A DNA stretch of 17,937 nt, taken from NCBI GenBank assembly GCA_046704565.1, contig JBJKRP010000283.1, positions 1 through 17,937 on the forward strand, written 5' to 3'. Shown here piece after piece: positions 1 through 7,098 of the stretch. Position numbers and translations under genes: made by a program. Each line of letters opens with the position of its first letter. Position 1 is the stretch's first letter. The notes beneath the pieces were generated by a model that saw only the letters and a list, made by a program, of their open reading frames with translations, made no database searches and had not been told where the DNA came from. The DNA is from FEN-1297 sp046704565. GTDB taxonomy: Bacteria > Bacteroidota > Ignavibacteria > Ignavibacteriales > Ignavibacteriaceae.

Positions 1-1932
1 GAGATTGCAATAACTCCAAACAGACCGGATGCACTTTCGCATATCGGCGTTGCAAGAGATTTGGCTGCAATCTACAATAAAGAATTTAAACTCCCTTCGC
101 TTAAGCTTCATGAATCTTCACATAAAATAAAAGATTTTGCTTCCGTTGAAATTGAGGATACGGAAAATTGTCCGCGGTACACAGCTATGGTAGTTCGCAA
201 CGTGAAGATTAAAGAATCGCCGGAGTGGCTGAAGAACCGGCTGACTAAAATCGGTTTGAGACCGATTAACAATGTTGTTGATGTGACCAACTTTGTTATG
301 TATGAGTTGGGTCAGCCGCTGCATGCATTCGATTTGGACAGGCTTGCCGGAAATAAGATAGTTGTGAAGAGTACTGAAGTCGAATCAACTTTTACAACTC
401 TTGATTCAAAAGAAAGAAAGCTGCCCTCCGGAACTCTTATGATTTGCGACGGAGAGAAGCCGGTTGCAATTGCCGGCGTAATGGGCGGAGAAAATTCGGA
501 GATAAGCAATTCAACGAAAAATATTTTAATTGAAAGCGCGTTCTTCAACCCGGCAAGCGTTAGAAGGACTTCCAAGCGGCTTGGATTAAGCACCGAAGCT
601 TCATATAGATTTGAAAGGTGGGTTGACCCTTCCGGTACTTTGTTTGCCGCTGAAAGGACTGCTCAGTTAATTGCCGAGATTAGTGAAGGAGAAATCCTCA
701 ACGGCAATATAGATGTTTATCCGGAAAAAATATTAGAGAAGGAAGTTCCTTTAAGATTTGAAAGGATAAAAAGAATTCTAGGATATTCTGTTCCGAATGA
801 AAAGGTAATCTCCATACTAAAGCGCCTGGGACTTAAAGTGAAGTTCGAATCTGAAAAAGAGTTCCGCTTTACTGTTCCGACCTACCGTTCCGACCTTGAG
901 CGTGAAATTGATTTGATTGAAGAGGTAGCCCGAATTAACGGATATGATAACATCCCGACAATTTCGAAGATTTCAATATCGCTCGGTGAAAAAGTTGATG
1001 AATCAAGCTTTGTCGACGGTACGCGCGATATTGCACGTTCGCTCGGATTTTATGAGATGCTGAACAATCCGCTTCAGGGAGAAGGGCTTGCGGAAATAAC
1101 CGGGAGCAGAATTCAGGTGCTTAACCCGCAAAGTATCGACATGGCGTACCTTCGTACATCGTTGATCCCGGGCGCCTTAGCAGCGGTTGCGAATAACATT
1201 AACATCGGCGAAAAGAATCTCCGGCTTTTTGAAATCGGTAATGTATTCAACTTAAATCAGGATAGAGAAAAAATTGAAAGCTTTGAAGATTTTACCGAAG
1301 TGCAAAAGCTGGTTTTCATTCTTACAGGAAAAGCAAATGAAAAGACATGGCAGCAGTCTGAGAAGCCAGTAGACATTTATTCTCTGAAAGGAATTGTCGA
1401 AAGCTATTTGCTTAAGCTTTCACTTGACAAAATTGCCGCCGATTCTTATCATCACGGTGAAAAAACCATCTTCGATTTATTTTTTACAAAATCTTATAAG
1501 GGAAAAATTTTAGGCACAGGCGGAAAAGTGAAGGACGAATTGCTGAAACAGTTCGATATTCCGCAGGATGTTTTTTGTTTTGAGTTTGATTTGAATGCGC
1601 TGAAGTGTATTAAGCCGGAACAAAAAAAATACAAGGAGCCGCTAAAATATCCTAAATCGACGAGAGACCTTGCTTTTATATTCGATAAATCAGTAACTTA
1701 TGAACAAGTAATTAAGTTCATTTGGCAAATGAGTTCGGAGCTTCTAGAATCGGTGAAGATATTTGATTTGTTTGAGAGTCCATCGCTCGGTGAAAACAAA
1801 AAGAGCATGGCATTCAGTCTTGAATATTTTTCCGAAGAACGGACGTTAACCGAAGAAGAGATAGAAAAAGAGTTTTCTAAATTAATCTCTGAAGTAACTA
1901 AAAAATTCAACGCAACATTAAGAGGTACGTAA
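1..1932 (+). CDS. pheT: Phenylalanine--tRNA ligase beta subunit (5' end missing)
   Basis: This is the beta chain of the (alpha-beta)2 enzyme that charges tRNA-Phe in the cytoplasm. The frame is open from base 1 and reads EIAITPNRPDALSHIGVARD before the first possible start codon, so the gene began upstream. The 643 visible residues compare with about 800 in the family, so roughly the first 150 are missing, including the EMAP-like tRNA-binding domain. Visible domains are B3/B4 (editing module, around residues 71-190, with VVDVTNFVMYELGQPLHAFD), B5 (about 250-320, ending EVARINGYDNIP), the catalytic-like core, and a C-terminal ferredoxin-fold anticodon-binding domain (about 549-643, with KYPKSTRDLAF). 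The TAA stop directly abuts the GTG of the next gene, which suggests co-transcription and translational coupling. The TTG at 61 is an internal Leu codon. The assignment is secure. Confidence 0.97.
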   Translation, partial: EIAITPNRPDALSHIGVARDLAAIYNKEFKLPSLKLHESSHKIKDFASVEIEDTENCPRYTAMVVRNVKIKESPEWLKNRLTKIGLRPINNVVDVTNFVMYELGQPLHAFDLDRLAGNKIVVKSTEVESTFTTLDSKERKLPSGTLMICDGEKPVAIAGVMGGENSEISNSTKNILIESAFFNPASVRRTSKRLGLSTEASYRFERWVDPSGTLFAAERTAQLIAEISEGEILNGNIDVYPEKILEKEVPLRFERIKRILGYSVPNEKVISILKRLGLKVKFESEKEFRFTVPTYRSDLEREIDLIEEVARINGYDNIPTISKISISLGEKVDESSFVDGTRDIARSLGFYEMLNNPLQGEGLAEITGSRIQVLNPQSIDMAYLRTSLIPGALAAVANNINIGEKNLRLFEIGNVFNLNQDREKIESFEDFTEVQKLVFILTGKANEKTWQQSEKPVDIYSLKGIVESYLLKLSLDKIAADSYHHGEKTIFDLFFTKSYKGKILGTGGKVKDELLKQFDIPQDVFCFEFDLNALKCIKPEQKKYKEPLKYPKSTRDLAFIFDKSVTYEQVIKFIWQMSSELLESVKIFDLFESPSLGENKKSMAFSLEYFSEERTLTEEEIEKEFSKLISEVTKKFNATLRGT

Positions 1933-2277
1933 GTGGCAGACTTAACCAAGTACGAAGTCCTTATAAACGACTTGACGGCGATTGAAGCACAGCTTTCGGG
2001 TCTTGCTCATAAAAACCAGGAACTGCATTCCAGGAATGCCGAGCTTGAAGAGCAGTTGAAGCAGTTGAAGACGGAAAATACTTTTTTGACCCAGAAGCTT
2101 TCAAAGACTGGAAGTGAAATTCAAAGCCAAAAAGGGGATGGTGAAACTAATTTGTTTAATTCATTAAATTTGAAGGAGCGAGAGAATTTAAAAGTTAGTA
2201 TACAAAATTTAATTTCCAAAATTGAATATCATCTGTCTACCGGTCTGCCCGAAAACAAGGCAGAAAGGCAGGCATAA
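1933..2277 (+). CDS. Small coiled-coil protein between pheT and zapA (possible ZapB-like partner)
   Basis: The 114-residue protein starts with GTG immediately after the pheT stop. An AGAGG about 8 bases upstream, inside the end of pheT, supports this start. Residues 5-65 form a leucine- and glutamate-rich coiled coil (AQLSGLAHKNQELHSRNAEL and on). A polar linker near 65-78 and a second short amphipathic helix (KERENLKVSIQNLISKIEYH) follow. There is no signal peptide, membrane segment or catalytic motif, so it should be cytoplasmic. The next gene, 39 bases on, is zapA. ZapA works with the coiled-coil protein ZapB in Escherichia coli, so a role as a ZapA partner at the division ring is plausible from position and shape only. 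I do not recognise a named family, and no sequence similarity to ZapB is claimed. Confidence 0.85.
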   Translation: MADLTKYEVLINDLTAIEAQLSGLAHKNQELHSRNAELEEQLKQLKTENTFLTQKLSKTGSEIQSQKGDGETNLFNSLNLKERENLKVSIQNLISKIEYHLSTGLPENKAERQA

Positions 2278-2316
2278 GTTCTTAAACTTATTGTTTGTTA
2301 GATGGAAAAGACATAA

Positions 2317-2613
2317 ATGAAGGACAAGAAGAAGCTAAAAATAAAAATATTTGATAAAGAATATTCTCTGTTAGTTGAAAACGAAGAGATAGCAAAGGAA
2401 CTTGCTATCTACGTAAACAAAGTAATGGAAGAAACCAAGGAAGAGCTGCCCGACCAGCCGGCGCAGACTATTGCAATTATTGCATGCCTAAACATTGCAT
2501 ACGACTTATTTCTTGAGAAGAATAAGAACCGTGAGTTTGTAATTCAGGCTTCCGACAAGATAAAAAAGATTAAGCTTCTTTTGAACGACCCGGCTATGTC
2601 TGACCCATCTTAA
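2317..2613 (+). CDS. zapA: Cell division protein ZapA
   Basis: ZapA binds FtsZ and bundles its filaments at the division site. The 98-residue length is normal for the family. The N-terminal half (KLKIKIFDKEYSLLVENEEI) is the short beta-rich head, followed by an amphipathic alanine-rich helix (TIAIIACLNIAYDLFLEKNK) and a lysine-rich coiled-coil tail that forms the dimer and tetramer. The ATG at 2317 is preceded by a purine-rich stretch (GATGGAAAAG) rather than a strong AGGAGG. It follows the coiled-coil gene by 39 bases and ends 7 bases before the 6S RNA stem. Escherichia coli also has the 6S RNA gene directly downstream of zapA, so this is a widely shared linkage. Family assignment rests on overall pattern and context. 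Confidence 0.85.
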   Translation: MKDKKKLKIKIFDKEYSLLVENEEIAKELAIYVNKVMEETKEELPDQPAQTIAIIACLNIAYDLFLEKNKNREFVIQASDKIKKIKLLLNDPAMSDPS

Positions 2614-2620
2614 GAGTTAC

Positions 2621-2823
2621 TACCGCTCTGTCAGTCCGTAATAAAATGAAAAACTAACTTTCTGTTCATAGGGAGTTTGACTTTCGGCGTCTATTACAGG
2701 CCTCATGCCGGCTAGCCGGTATTCCGTTATAGGGACAGAGGAAGCAAAAAGCGTTCGGGCAAGTTCCCACACTGATTTAATAGGGTTTTTCGCCTTATTA
2801 TTCAGTGACTGACAGATGCGGTA
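2621..2823 (+). ncRNA. ssrS: 6S RNA (RNA polymerase-binding regulatory RNA)
   Basis: 6S RNA mimics an open promoter and binds housekeeping RNA polymerase holoenzyme. The sequence folds into one long rod. A terminal stem pairs 2621-2636 with 2807-2823 (16 pairs, one bulged U at 2817). A second stem pairs 2640-2654 with 2785-2799 (13 pairs around a 2x2 mismatch). A symmetric bubble follows, 2655-2670 opposite 2769-2784 (16 nt each side). A third stem pairs 2671-2679 with 2760-2768 (9 pairs with two G-U). The apical hairpin is 2706-2711/2716-2721 with a CUAG loop. The length of 203 nt, the large central bubble and the position just after zapA all match 6S RNA. Exact ends are inferred from the terminal stem. 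No covariance search was possible. Confidence 0.85.
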
Positions 2824-2843
2824 CTTATATTAATCCTTACAAC

Positions 2844-2848
2844 GGAGG
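2844..2848 (+). promoter_or_regulatory. Ribosome binding site that fixes the rny start
   Basis: GGAGG lies 4 bases before the ATG at 2853, which begins the hydrophobic anchor MDVIILIPMVIV. The upstream in-frame GTG at 2805 falls inside the 3' strand of the 6S terminal stem, has no such site, and would add 16 non-conserved polar residues. The 2853 start is therefore preferred. Confidence 0.85.
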
Positions 2849-2852
2849 AAAA

Positions 2853-4415
2853 ATGGATGTAATTATACTAATACCTATGGTTATCGTACTCGTGGTATTA
2901 TTTTTCTACTTGGGATGGCAGTTTAATAACAGGATTGGTAAGAAGAGTATAAATGCAGCGGAAGATAGATCCAAACAAATTATTTCCGAAGCTCAAAAGG
3001 AAGCCAATAACATTAAAAGAGAAAAATTACTTGAAGTAAAGGACGAATGGTATAAAAAGAAAGTTGAATTCGATAACGAGGTAAATCAGAAAAGACAAAA
3101 AATCAATAACCTTGAGAAACAGCTAAACACACGCGAAGAGAATATCGAAAAAAAATTCGATTTGGTGATAAGGAAAGAAAAGGAGAATAAGCATAGTGAG
3201 AGAGATTTACTGGATCTAAAGAAGAACATTGAGCAAAAACTTGTCGACGTTCAGAAGCTTGAAGCCGAACAAAACGAAAAGCTGGAAAAGATTTCCGGCT
3301 TAACCGCCGACGAGGCAAAAAAAATGCTGATTGAAAACATGACCAATACTGCCAAAGCGGATGTGTCGGTCATGATTAAAGAGATGCACGACAAGGCGAA
3401 AGCCGGCGCTAAGAAAGAAGCTCAGAAGATAATTGTTCAGGCTATTCAGAGAACGGCTGCCGACCATTCTATTGAGACAACCGTTTCCGTTGTCCAAATT
3501 AATAATGATGAAATGAAGGGGCGGATAATCGGCAAAGAAGGACGAAATATCCGTGCATTCGAAGCTGCTACGGGAGTTGATGTAATTGTTGATGATACTC
3601 CGGAAGCTGTTATCCTTTCCTCGTTCGACCAGTTCAGAAGAGAAGTTGCAAGAGTTTCTCTTGAAAGATTAATCCTTGACGGAAGAATTCATCCTGCAAG
3701 AATTGAAGAGATTGTTGAGAAAGTGCGGCAGGAACTGGAAGAGGAAATGGTTCACGACGGAGAGAACACAATACTCCAGCTCGGCTTGCACAACATGCAC
3801 CAGGAATTGGTTAAGCATATCGGAAGAATGAAATACCGCTCAAGCTACGGGCAGAACTTACTTCAGCACAGCATCGAAGTTGCATATCTAACAGGCATTA
3901 TGGCTGCTGAGGTGGGGCTCGATACAACGCTTGCAAAACGTGCCGGTTTGCTTCACGATGTTGGCAAGACGGTAGATAAAAGTGTTGAGGGTCCGCATGC
4001 GCTGCTTGGCTACGAACTTACAAAAAAATATAAAGAGCACCCGATAGTTGTTAACGCGGTCGGTTCTCACCACGAAGATATTGAGATGGAACATCCAATT
4101 GCGCCTCTTGTACAGGCGGCGGATGCAATAAGCGGCGCGAGACCGGGTGCAAGAAGAGAGCCTCTGGAAGGATACGTGAAGCGTCTTGAAAATCTTGAAG
4201 CGCTTGCAAAATCATTTGAAGGCGTGGCTAAGACTTACGCAATCCAGGCTGGAAGAGAAGTAAGAGTAGTTGTAGAGCACGATAAGATTGACGACCTTGT
4301 TGCCGAAAAGCTTGCGCACGACATCGCGGCAAAGATTGAAGGCGAGATGGAATACCCCGGACAAATAAAAGTTACGGTTATACGGGAAGTCAGGAAGATT
4401 GGATACGCCAAATAG
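2853..4415 (+). CDS. rny: Ribonuclease Y
   Basis: RNase Y is a membrane-anchored endoribonuclease that starts mRNA decay. The protein is 520 residues from the ATG at 2853, the usual family length. Residues 1-25 form a membrane anchor (MDVIILIPMVIVLVVLFFYL). Residues about 30-170 are a charged coiled coil. A KH RNA-binding domain follows with GRIIGKEGRNI at about 223-233. The HD hydrolase domain carries the metal-binding HD pair at 368-369 in AGLLHDVGKT, with SHHEDIE and QAADAISGARPGAR further on. The C-terminal region is complete and ends GYAK. Its leader begins only about 20 bases after the 6S RNA, so the two may share transcription or processing. The assignment is secure. Confidence 0.97.
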   Translation: MDVIILIPMVIVLVVLFFYLGWQFNNRIGKKSINAAEDRSKQIISEAQKEANNIKREKLLEVKDEWYKKKVEFDNEVNQKRQKINNLEKQLNTREENIEKKFDLVIRKEKENKHSERDLLDLKKNIEQKLVDVQKLEAEQNEKLEKISGLTADEAKKMLIENMTNTAKADVSVMIKEMHDKAKAGAKKEAQKIIVQAIQRTAADHSIETTVSVVQINNDEMKGRIIGKEGRNIRAFEAATGVDVIVDDTPEAVILSSFDQFRREVARVSLERLILDGRIHPARIEEIVEKVRQELEEEMVHDGENTILQLGLHNMHQELVKHIGRMKYRSSYGQNLLQHSIEVAYLTGIMAAEVGLDTTLAKRAGLLHDVGKTVDKSVEGPHALLGYELTKKYKEHPIVVNAVGSHHEDIEMEHPIAPLVQAADAISGARPGARREPLEGYVKRLENLEALAKSFEGVAKTYAIQAGREVRVVVEHDKIDDLVAEKLAHDIAAKIEGEMEYPGQIKVTVIREVRKIGYAK

Positions 4416-4473
4416 TTTAGCTTCGATATTCAATCAAAAGAAATTTGAAATTTTGGTTTCAAAATAATTTTGA

Positions 4474-4530
4474 AGTATAAAGGTATAGCGTTATAAGGTA
4501 CAGTGTTTGCGAACGTGACTTTATACCGTT
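4474..4530 (+). repeat. GGTATA-type short repeat, copy 1, upstream of coaE
   Basis: The stretch contains GTATAAAGGTATAGCG and GTTATAAGGTACA, and its far end has TTTATACC in opposite orientation. It resembles both arms of the element at 9549-9628 (shared words TAAAGG, TATAG, GGTACA, GTATAAGGTA). This suggests a dispersed intergenic repeat family. Only two copies are visible, the match is short and imperfect, and the boundaries are approximate. Confidence 0.45.
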
Positions 4531-4535
4531 TAACT

Positions 4536-4588
4536 AAATCTAAGTTATATTTTTATAATTCTCTAAATTATAATCTGTGATTAGATTT
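4536..4588. repeat. AT-rich nested inverted repeat in the rny-coaE spacer
   Basis: The outer arms AAATCTAA (4536-4543) and TTAGATTT (4581-4588) are exact reverse complements. They enclose a second exact pair, TTATAATT (4553-4560) and AATTATAA (4566-4573), with a 5-base loop. The spacer 4416-4649 holds no gene. Besides this structure it has a weak hairpin at 4444-4463 soon after the rny stop. The role is unknown; a promoter or protein-binding region for the coaE operon is possible. The low complexity means that chance pairing cannot be excluded. Confidence 0.5.
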
Positions 4589-4605
4589 TGAATTACTTAA
4601 ACACG

Positions 4606-4638
4606 GCGGAGACTGAATTATTTTGGTCTTCGCTTTTT
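4606..4638 (+). terminator. Terminator-like or attenuator hairpin just before coaE
   Basis: GCGGAGAC (4606-4613) pairs with GTCTTCGC (4626-4633): eight pairs including one G-U, a 12-base loop, then five T (4634-4638). This has the form of a Rho-independent terminator. It could end transcription from rny. It lies only 11 bases before the coaE start codon, so an attenuator in the coaE leader is also possible. Confidence 0.5.
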
Positions 4639-4649
4639 AGTGAACGGCA

Positions 4650-5267
4650 GTGAATAAGAAAAAGAAAATAAAGCTTGCGGTTACCGGAAGCATAGGTTCC
4701 GGTAAATCTTTATTCTGTGAATATCTGAAACAGAATGGAGTACCGGTAATCAATCTGGATGAGGTTTCAAAAAAAATATTGGAGACCGACAAATCCGTAA
4801 TTGAAAAAATTAAAAAAGCTTTCGGCAAGGAATCGTTTATTAACGGCAAACCTGATAAGAAATTCCTTGCAGAGAAAGTCTTTTCCAACCCGGAGAATGT
4901 TAAGAAGATTAATTCTATTATCCATCCCAAAGTTATTCAAAAAGTTAATATTTTAGCGGATGAGATTTTGAAAGATAATAACATCGCAGCGGCGGAAGCG
5001 GCTTTGATTTATGAAGCCAGGATGGAAGACAATTTTGATTTTGTTGTTTTAATTACGGCGCCGGAAGAAGTCAGAATGAAAAGGAAAATGAGCTCTGAAA
5101 AATATTCTGCCGAACAATTCGTACAGCGGAATGAGAACCAGATACCGGATGAGGAGAAAGCCCAGGCTGCAGATTTTGTATTCGAAAATAATGGCAGCAA
5201 GGACGACTTGAAGAAAAAAGCCTCCTTGCTTGTATCAATTCTAACCACAAAGAGATCGTCCACATAG
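4650..5267 (+). CDS. coaE: Dephospho-CoA kinase
   Basis: CoaE phosphorylates the 3'-hydroxyl of dephospho-CoA with ATP, the last step of coenzyme A synthesis, in the cytoplasm. The 205-residue length is typical. The Walker A loop GSIGSGKS is at residues 13-20, and the substrate-lid region includes INLDEVSKKIL and the family phrase IIHPKV. The start is GTG, which places the P-loop at the expected distance after a basic stretch (NKKKKIKLAVT). No strong Shine-Dalgarno is seen, and the terminator-like hairpin ends 11 bases upstream, so translation may be sensitive to leader structure. It is the first gene of a same-strand run reaching the lipoprotein. The assignment is strong; the start is moderately sure. 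Confidence 0.92.
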   Translation: MNKKKKIKLAVTGSIGSGKSLFCEYLKQNGVPVINLDEVSKKILETDKSVIEKIKKAFGKESFINGKPDKKFLAEKVFSNPENVKKINSIIHPKVIQKVNILADEILKDNNIAAAEAALIYEARMEDNFDFVVLITAPEEVRMKRKMSSEKYSAEQFVQRNENQIPDEEKAQAADFVFENNGSKDDLKKKASLLVSILTTKRSST

Positions 5268-5306
5268 TGGTCGCTATGCGGTATTCGAAAGGTTTGATAA
5301 TTATTA

Positions 5307-6140
5307 ATGGTTAATGTTGCTTTCCAGGGGGAACGCGGCGCGTTCAGTGAAATTGCCTCGTTGAAATATTTTGGCGAAGACGTTATAGTCTCTCCTTCAT
5401 TTTCGTTTGAAGACGTCTTTATAAAAGTAAAAAACGGCTCAGTTGATTTTGGAATAATTCCGATTGAAAATTCACTATACGGCAGCGTATTTGAAACTTA
5501 CGATTTGCTTCTTCAGTATTCGCTTACAATAATCGGTGAGCTTAACCTGCAGATAAATCACTGCCTTCTTGCAAGCCAAAACTATAAGCCGGAGGAAATC
5601 AAAAAGATTTATTCGCATCCGCAGGCTCTGGGGCAGTGTTCAATTTTTTTAAAATCATTAAAGAATGCCGAGCTTGTTCCGGCATACGATACGGCAGGCT
5701 CGGCACTGATTTCGCTTCAGGATAAAAGCGTTCCTTCGGCGGCGGTTGCAAGCAGGGAAGCGGCGGAGATTTATAATCTTAAAATTCTCAAGAGTCAAAT
5801 TCAAAATAACAGTGAGAATTATACGCGCTTCCTTATCGTCAGCAAAAAGAAAATCCAGAATGAATTTAAGAACCCGAAGACATCGATTTGCTTTGAACTG
5901 AAGAACATTCCTGGTGCCCTGTTCAAGTCATTGAGCGTATTTGCACTGCGCGATATAAATCTTCTAAAGATTGAGTCGCGACCGATTCCGCATAAGCCGT
6001 TCGAGTATATGTTTTATACAGACTTAACTGGAAGTCTCGAAGAAGAGCGGGTTAAAAACGCCATAAACCATCTGGCAGAAATTTCACTCAGCATAAAAAA
6101 GTTTGGTACTTACGAAGCAGGAAAAACATACAAAAGCTGA
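5307..6140 (+). CDS. pheA: Prephenate dehydratase with ACT regulatory domain
   Basis: The enzyme converts prephenate to phenylpyruvate in phenylalanine synthesis. The 277-residue protein has a periplasmic-binding-protein-like catalytic part (about 1-180) with the family motifs GERGAFSE, IIPIENSLYGSVFETYDLL (51-69), YSHPQALGQC (102-111) and the catalytic TRF at 173-175. A C-terminal ACT domain (about 193-270) carries NIPGALFKSLSVFALRDINL and ESRP (223-226), the signature of phenylalanine feedback binding. Unlike the Escherichia coli bifunctional P-protein, it has no chorismate mutase domain at the N terminus: the dehydratase motif begins at residue 8. A chorismate mutase domain does occur three genes downstream, fused to MltG. 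The gene follows coaE by 39 bases. Confidence 0.95.
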   Translation: MVNVAFQGERGAFSEIASLKYFGEDVIVSPSFSFEDVFIKVKNGSVDFGIIPIENSLYGSVFETYDLLLQYSLTIIGELNLQINHCLLASQNYKPEEIKKIYSHPQALGQCSIFLKSLKNAELVPAYDTAGSALISLQDKSVPSAAVASREAAEIYNLKILKSQIQNNSENYTRFLIVSKKKIQNEFKNPKTSICFELKNIPGALFKSLSVFALRDINLLKIESRPIPHKPFEYMFYTDLTGSLEEERVKNAINHLAEISLSIKKFGTYEAGKTYKS

Positions 6141-6195
6141 ACGTCTGTTTCGTAGTTTTCAAGTTCAGCAAATCGGATAATCAACAGGAGTACTT

Positions 6196-7098
6196 GTGTC
6201 GTTCTTTAACAAAATTATTGTAGCGATAGTCCAGATGATGCCAAAAGCCATGGTCGGTTATTTTTCTAAAAGATATATTGCCGGCGAAACACTGGACTCT
6301 GCTGTGAAAATGGTAAAATCATTAAATAAAAAGGGTATTTACGCAACTATTGATGTTCTCGGTGAATCGGTAAAAAATAAAGAAGAAGCTATTGAAGCCA
6401 AGAACAAGGCAATGGAAGTTCTTAACACTATTGACACTGAAAAGCTGAGGGCTAATCTTTCAATCAAGCCTACGCAGATGGGATTGAATATCGACGCAGA
6501 CTTTGCCTTCAAACAAATAAAAGAGCTTGTTGAGAGAGCAAAGCAGCTTAATAATTTCATCCGCTTAGATATGGAAGATTCGCAGTTTACGGATGGCACG
6601 ATCAATCTTTACAAAAAGCTGATTGCTGATTACGACAACGTCGGTATTGTATTACAGGCATATTTGAAGCGGACGTTTGACGATGTAGTTGTGCTGAACA
6701 AGCTTGGTACAAACTACCGGTTGTGCAAAGGTATTTATATCGAGCCGCCGTCGATTGCTTATAAAGACCGCGATAAGGTGCGGGAAAATTATTTGATGGT
6801 GCTCGAGTTGATGCTTAAGTCGGGTAATTATGTTGGCATTGCAACTCATGACGATTATCTTATTAATTCGGCAAAGAAAATGATTGAACAGCTAAACGTA
6901 ACGAAGGATAAGTTTGAATTTCAAATGCTGCTCGGTGTAAGAGAAGACCGGCGGGATAAGACAAACTCCGAAGGTTACAAAATCAGAATTTATGTTCCGT
7001 TCGGAAAAGACTGGTACCCGTATTCGGTCAGAAGGTTAAAAGAAAATCCCCAGATTGCGGGATATATTTTTAAAAGTTTATTCAGCTTAAAGAAATGA
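6196..7098 (+). CDS. Proline dehydrogenase (monofunctional, FAD-dependent)
   Basis: The enzyme oxidises proline to pyrroline-5-carboxylate and passes electrons from FAD to the quinone pool. The 300-residue length matches the short one-domain enzymes of Thermus and Bacillus, not the large PutA fusion. The beta/alpha-barrel motifs are in order: KPTQMGL (91-97), RLDMED (123-128), LQAYLKRT (153-160), RLCKGIY (175-181), GIATHD (214-219), QMLLGVR (243-249), YVPFG (266-270) and the C-terminal YPYSVRRLKENP, whose paired Arg holds the proline carboxylate. The start is GTG at 6196, behind an AGGAG 5 bases away. Its stop overlaps the tsaD start by four bases (ATGA), so the two are translationally coupled. 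The partner P5C dehydrogenase is not in the window. Confidence 0.93.
   Translation: MSFFNKIIVAIVQMMPKAMVGYFSKRYIAGETLDSAVKMVKSLNKKGIYATIDVLGESVKNKEEAIEAKNKAMEVLNTIDTEKLRANLSIKPTQMGLNIDADFAFKQIKELVERAKQLNNFIRLDMEDSQFTDGTINLYKKLIADYDNVGIVLQAYLKRTFDDVVVLNKLGTNYRLCKGIYIEPPSIAYKDRDKVRENYLMVLELMLKSGNYVGIATHDDYLINSAKKMIEQLNVTKDKFEFQMLLGVREDRRDKTNSEGYKIRIYVPFGKDWYPYSVRRLKENPQIAGYIFKSLFSLKK

Noticed and set aside
61..63. TTG at 61 as the start of pheT
   Set aside because: The same frame is open from base 1 and already shows conserved PheT residues (TPNRPDALSHIGVARD), so the TTG is an internal Leu codon.
2708..2719. 12-base palindrome CCGGCTAGCCGG as an operator or recombination site
   Set aside because: It is explained as the apical hairpin of the 6S RNA.
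2805..2852. GTG at 2805 as the start of RNase Y
   Set aside because: It lies in the 3' strand of the 6S terminal stem, lacks a ribosome binding site, and adds 16 polar residues before the hydrophobic anchor. The ATG at 2853 has GGAGG in place.
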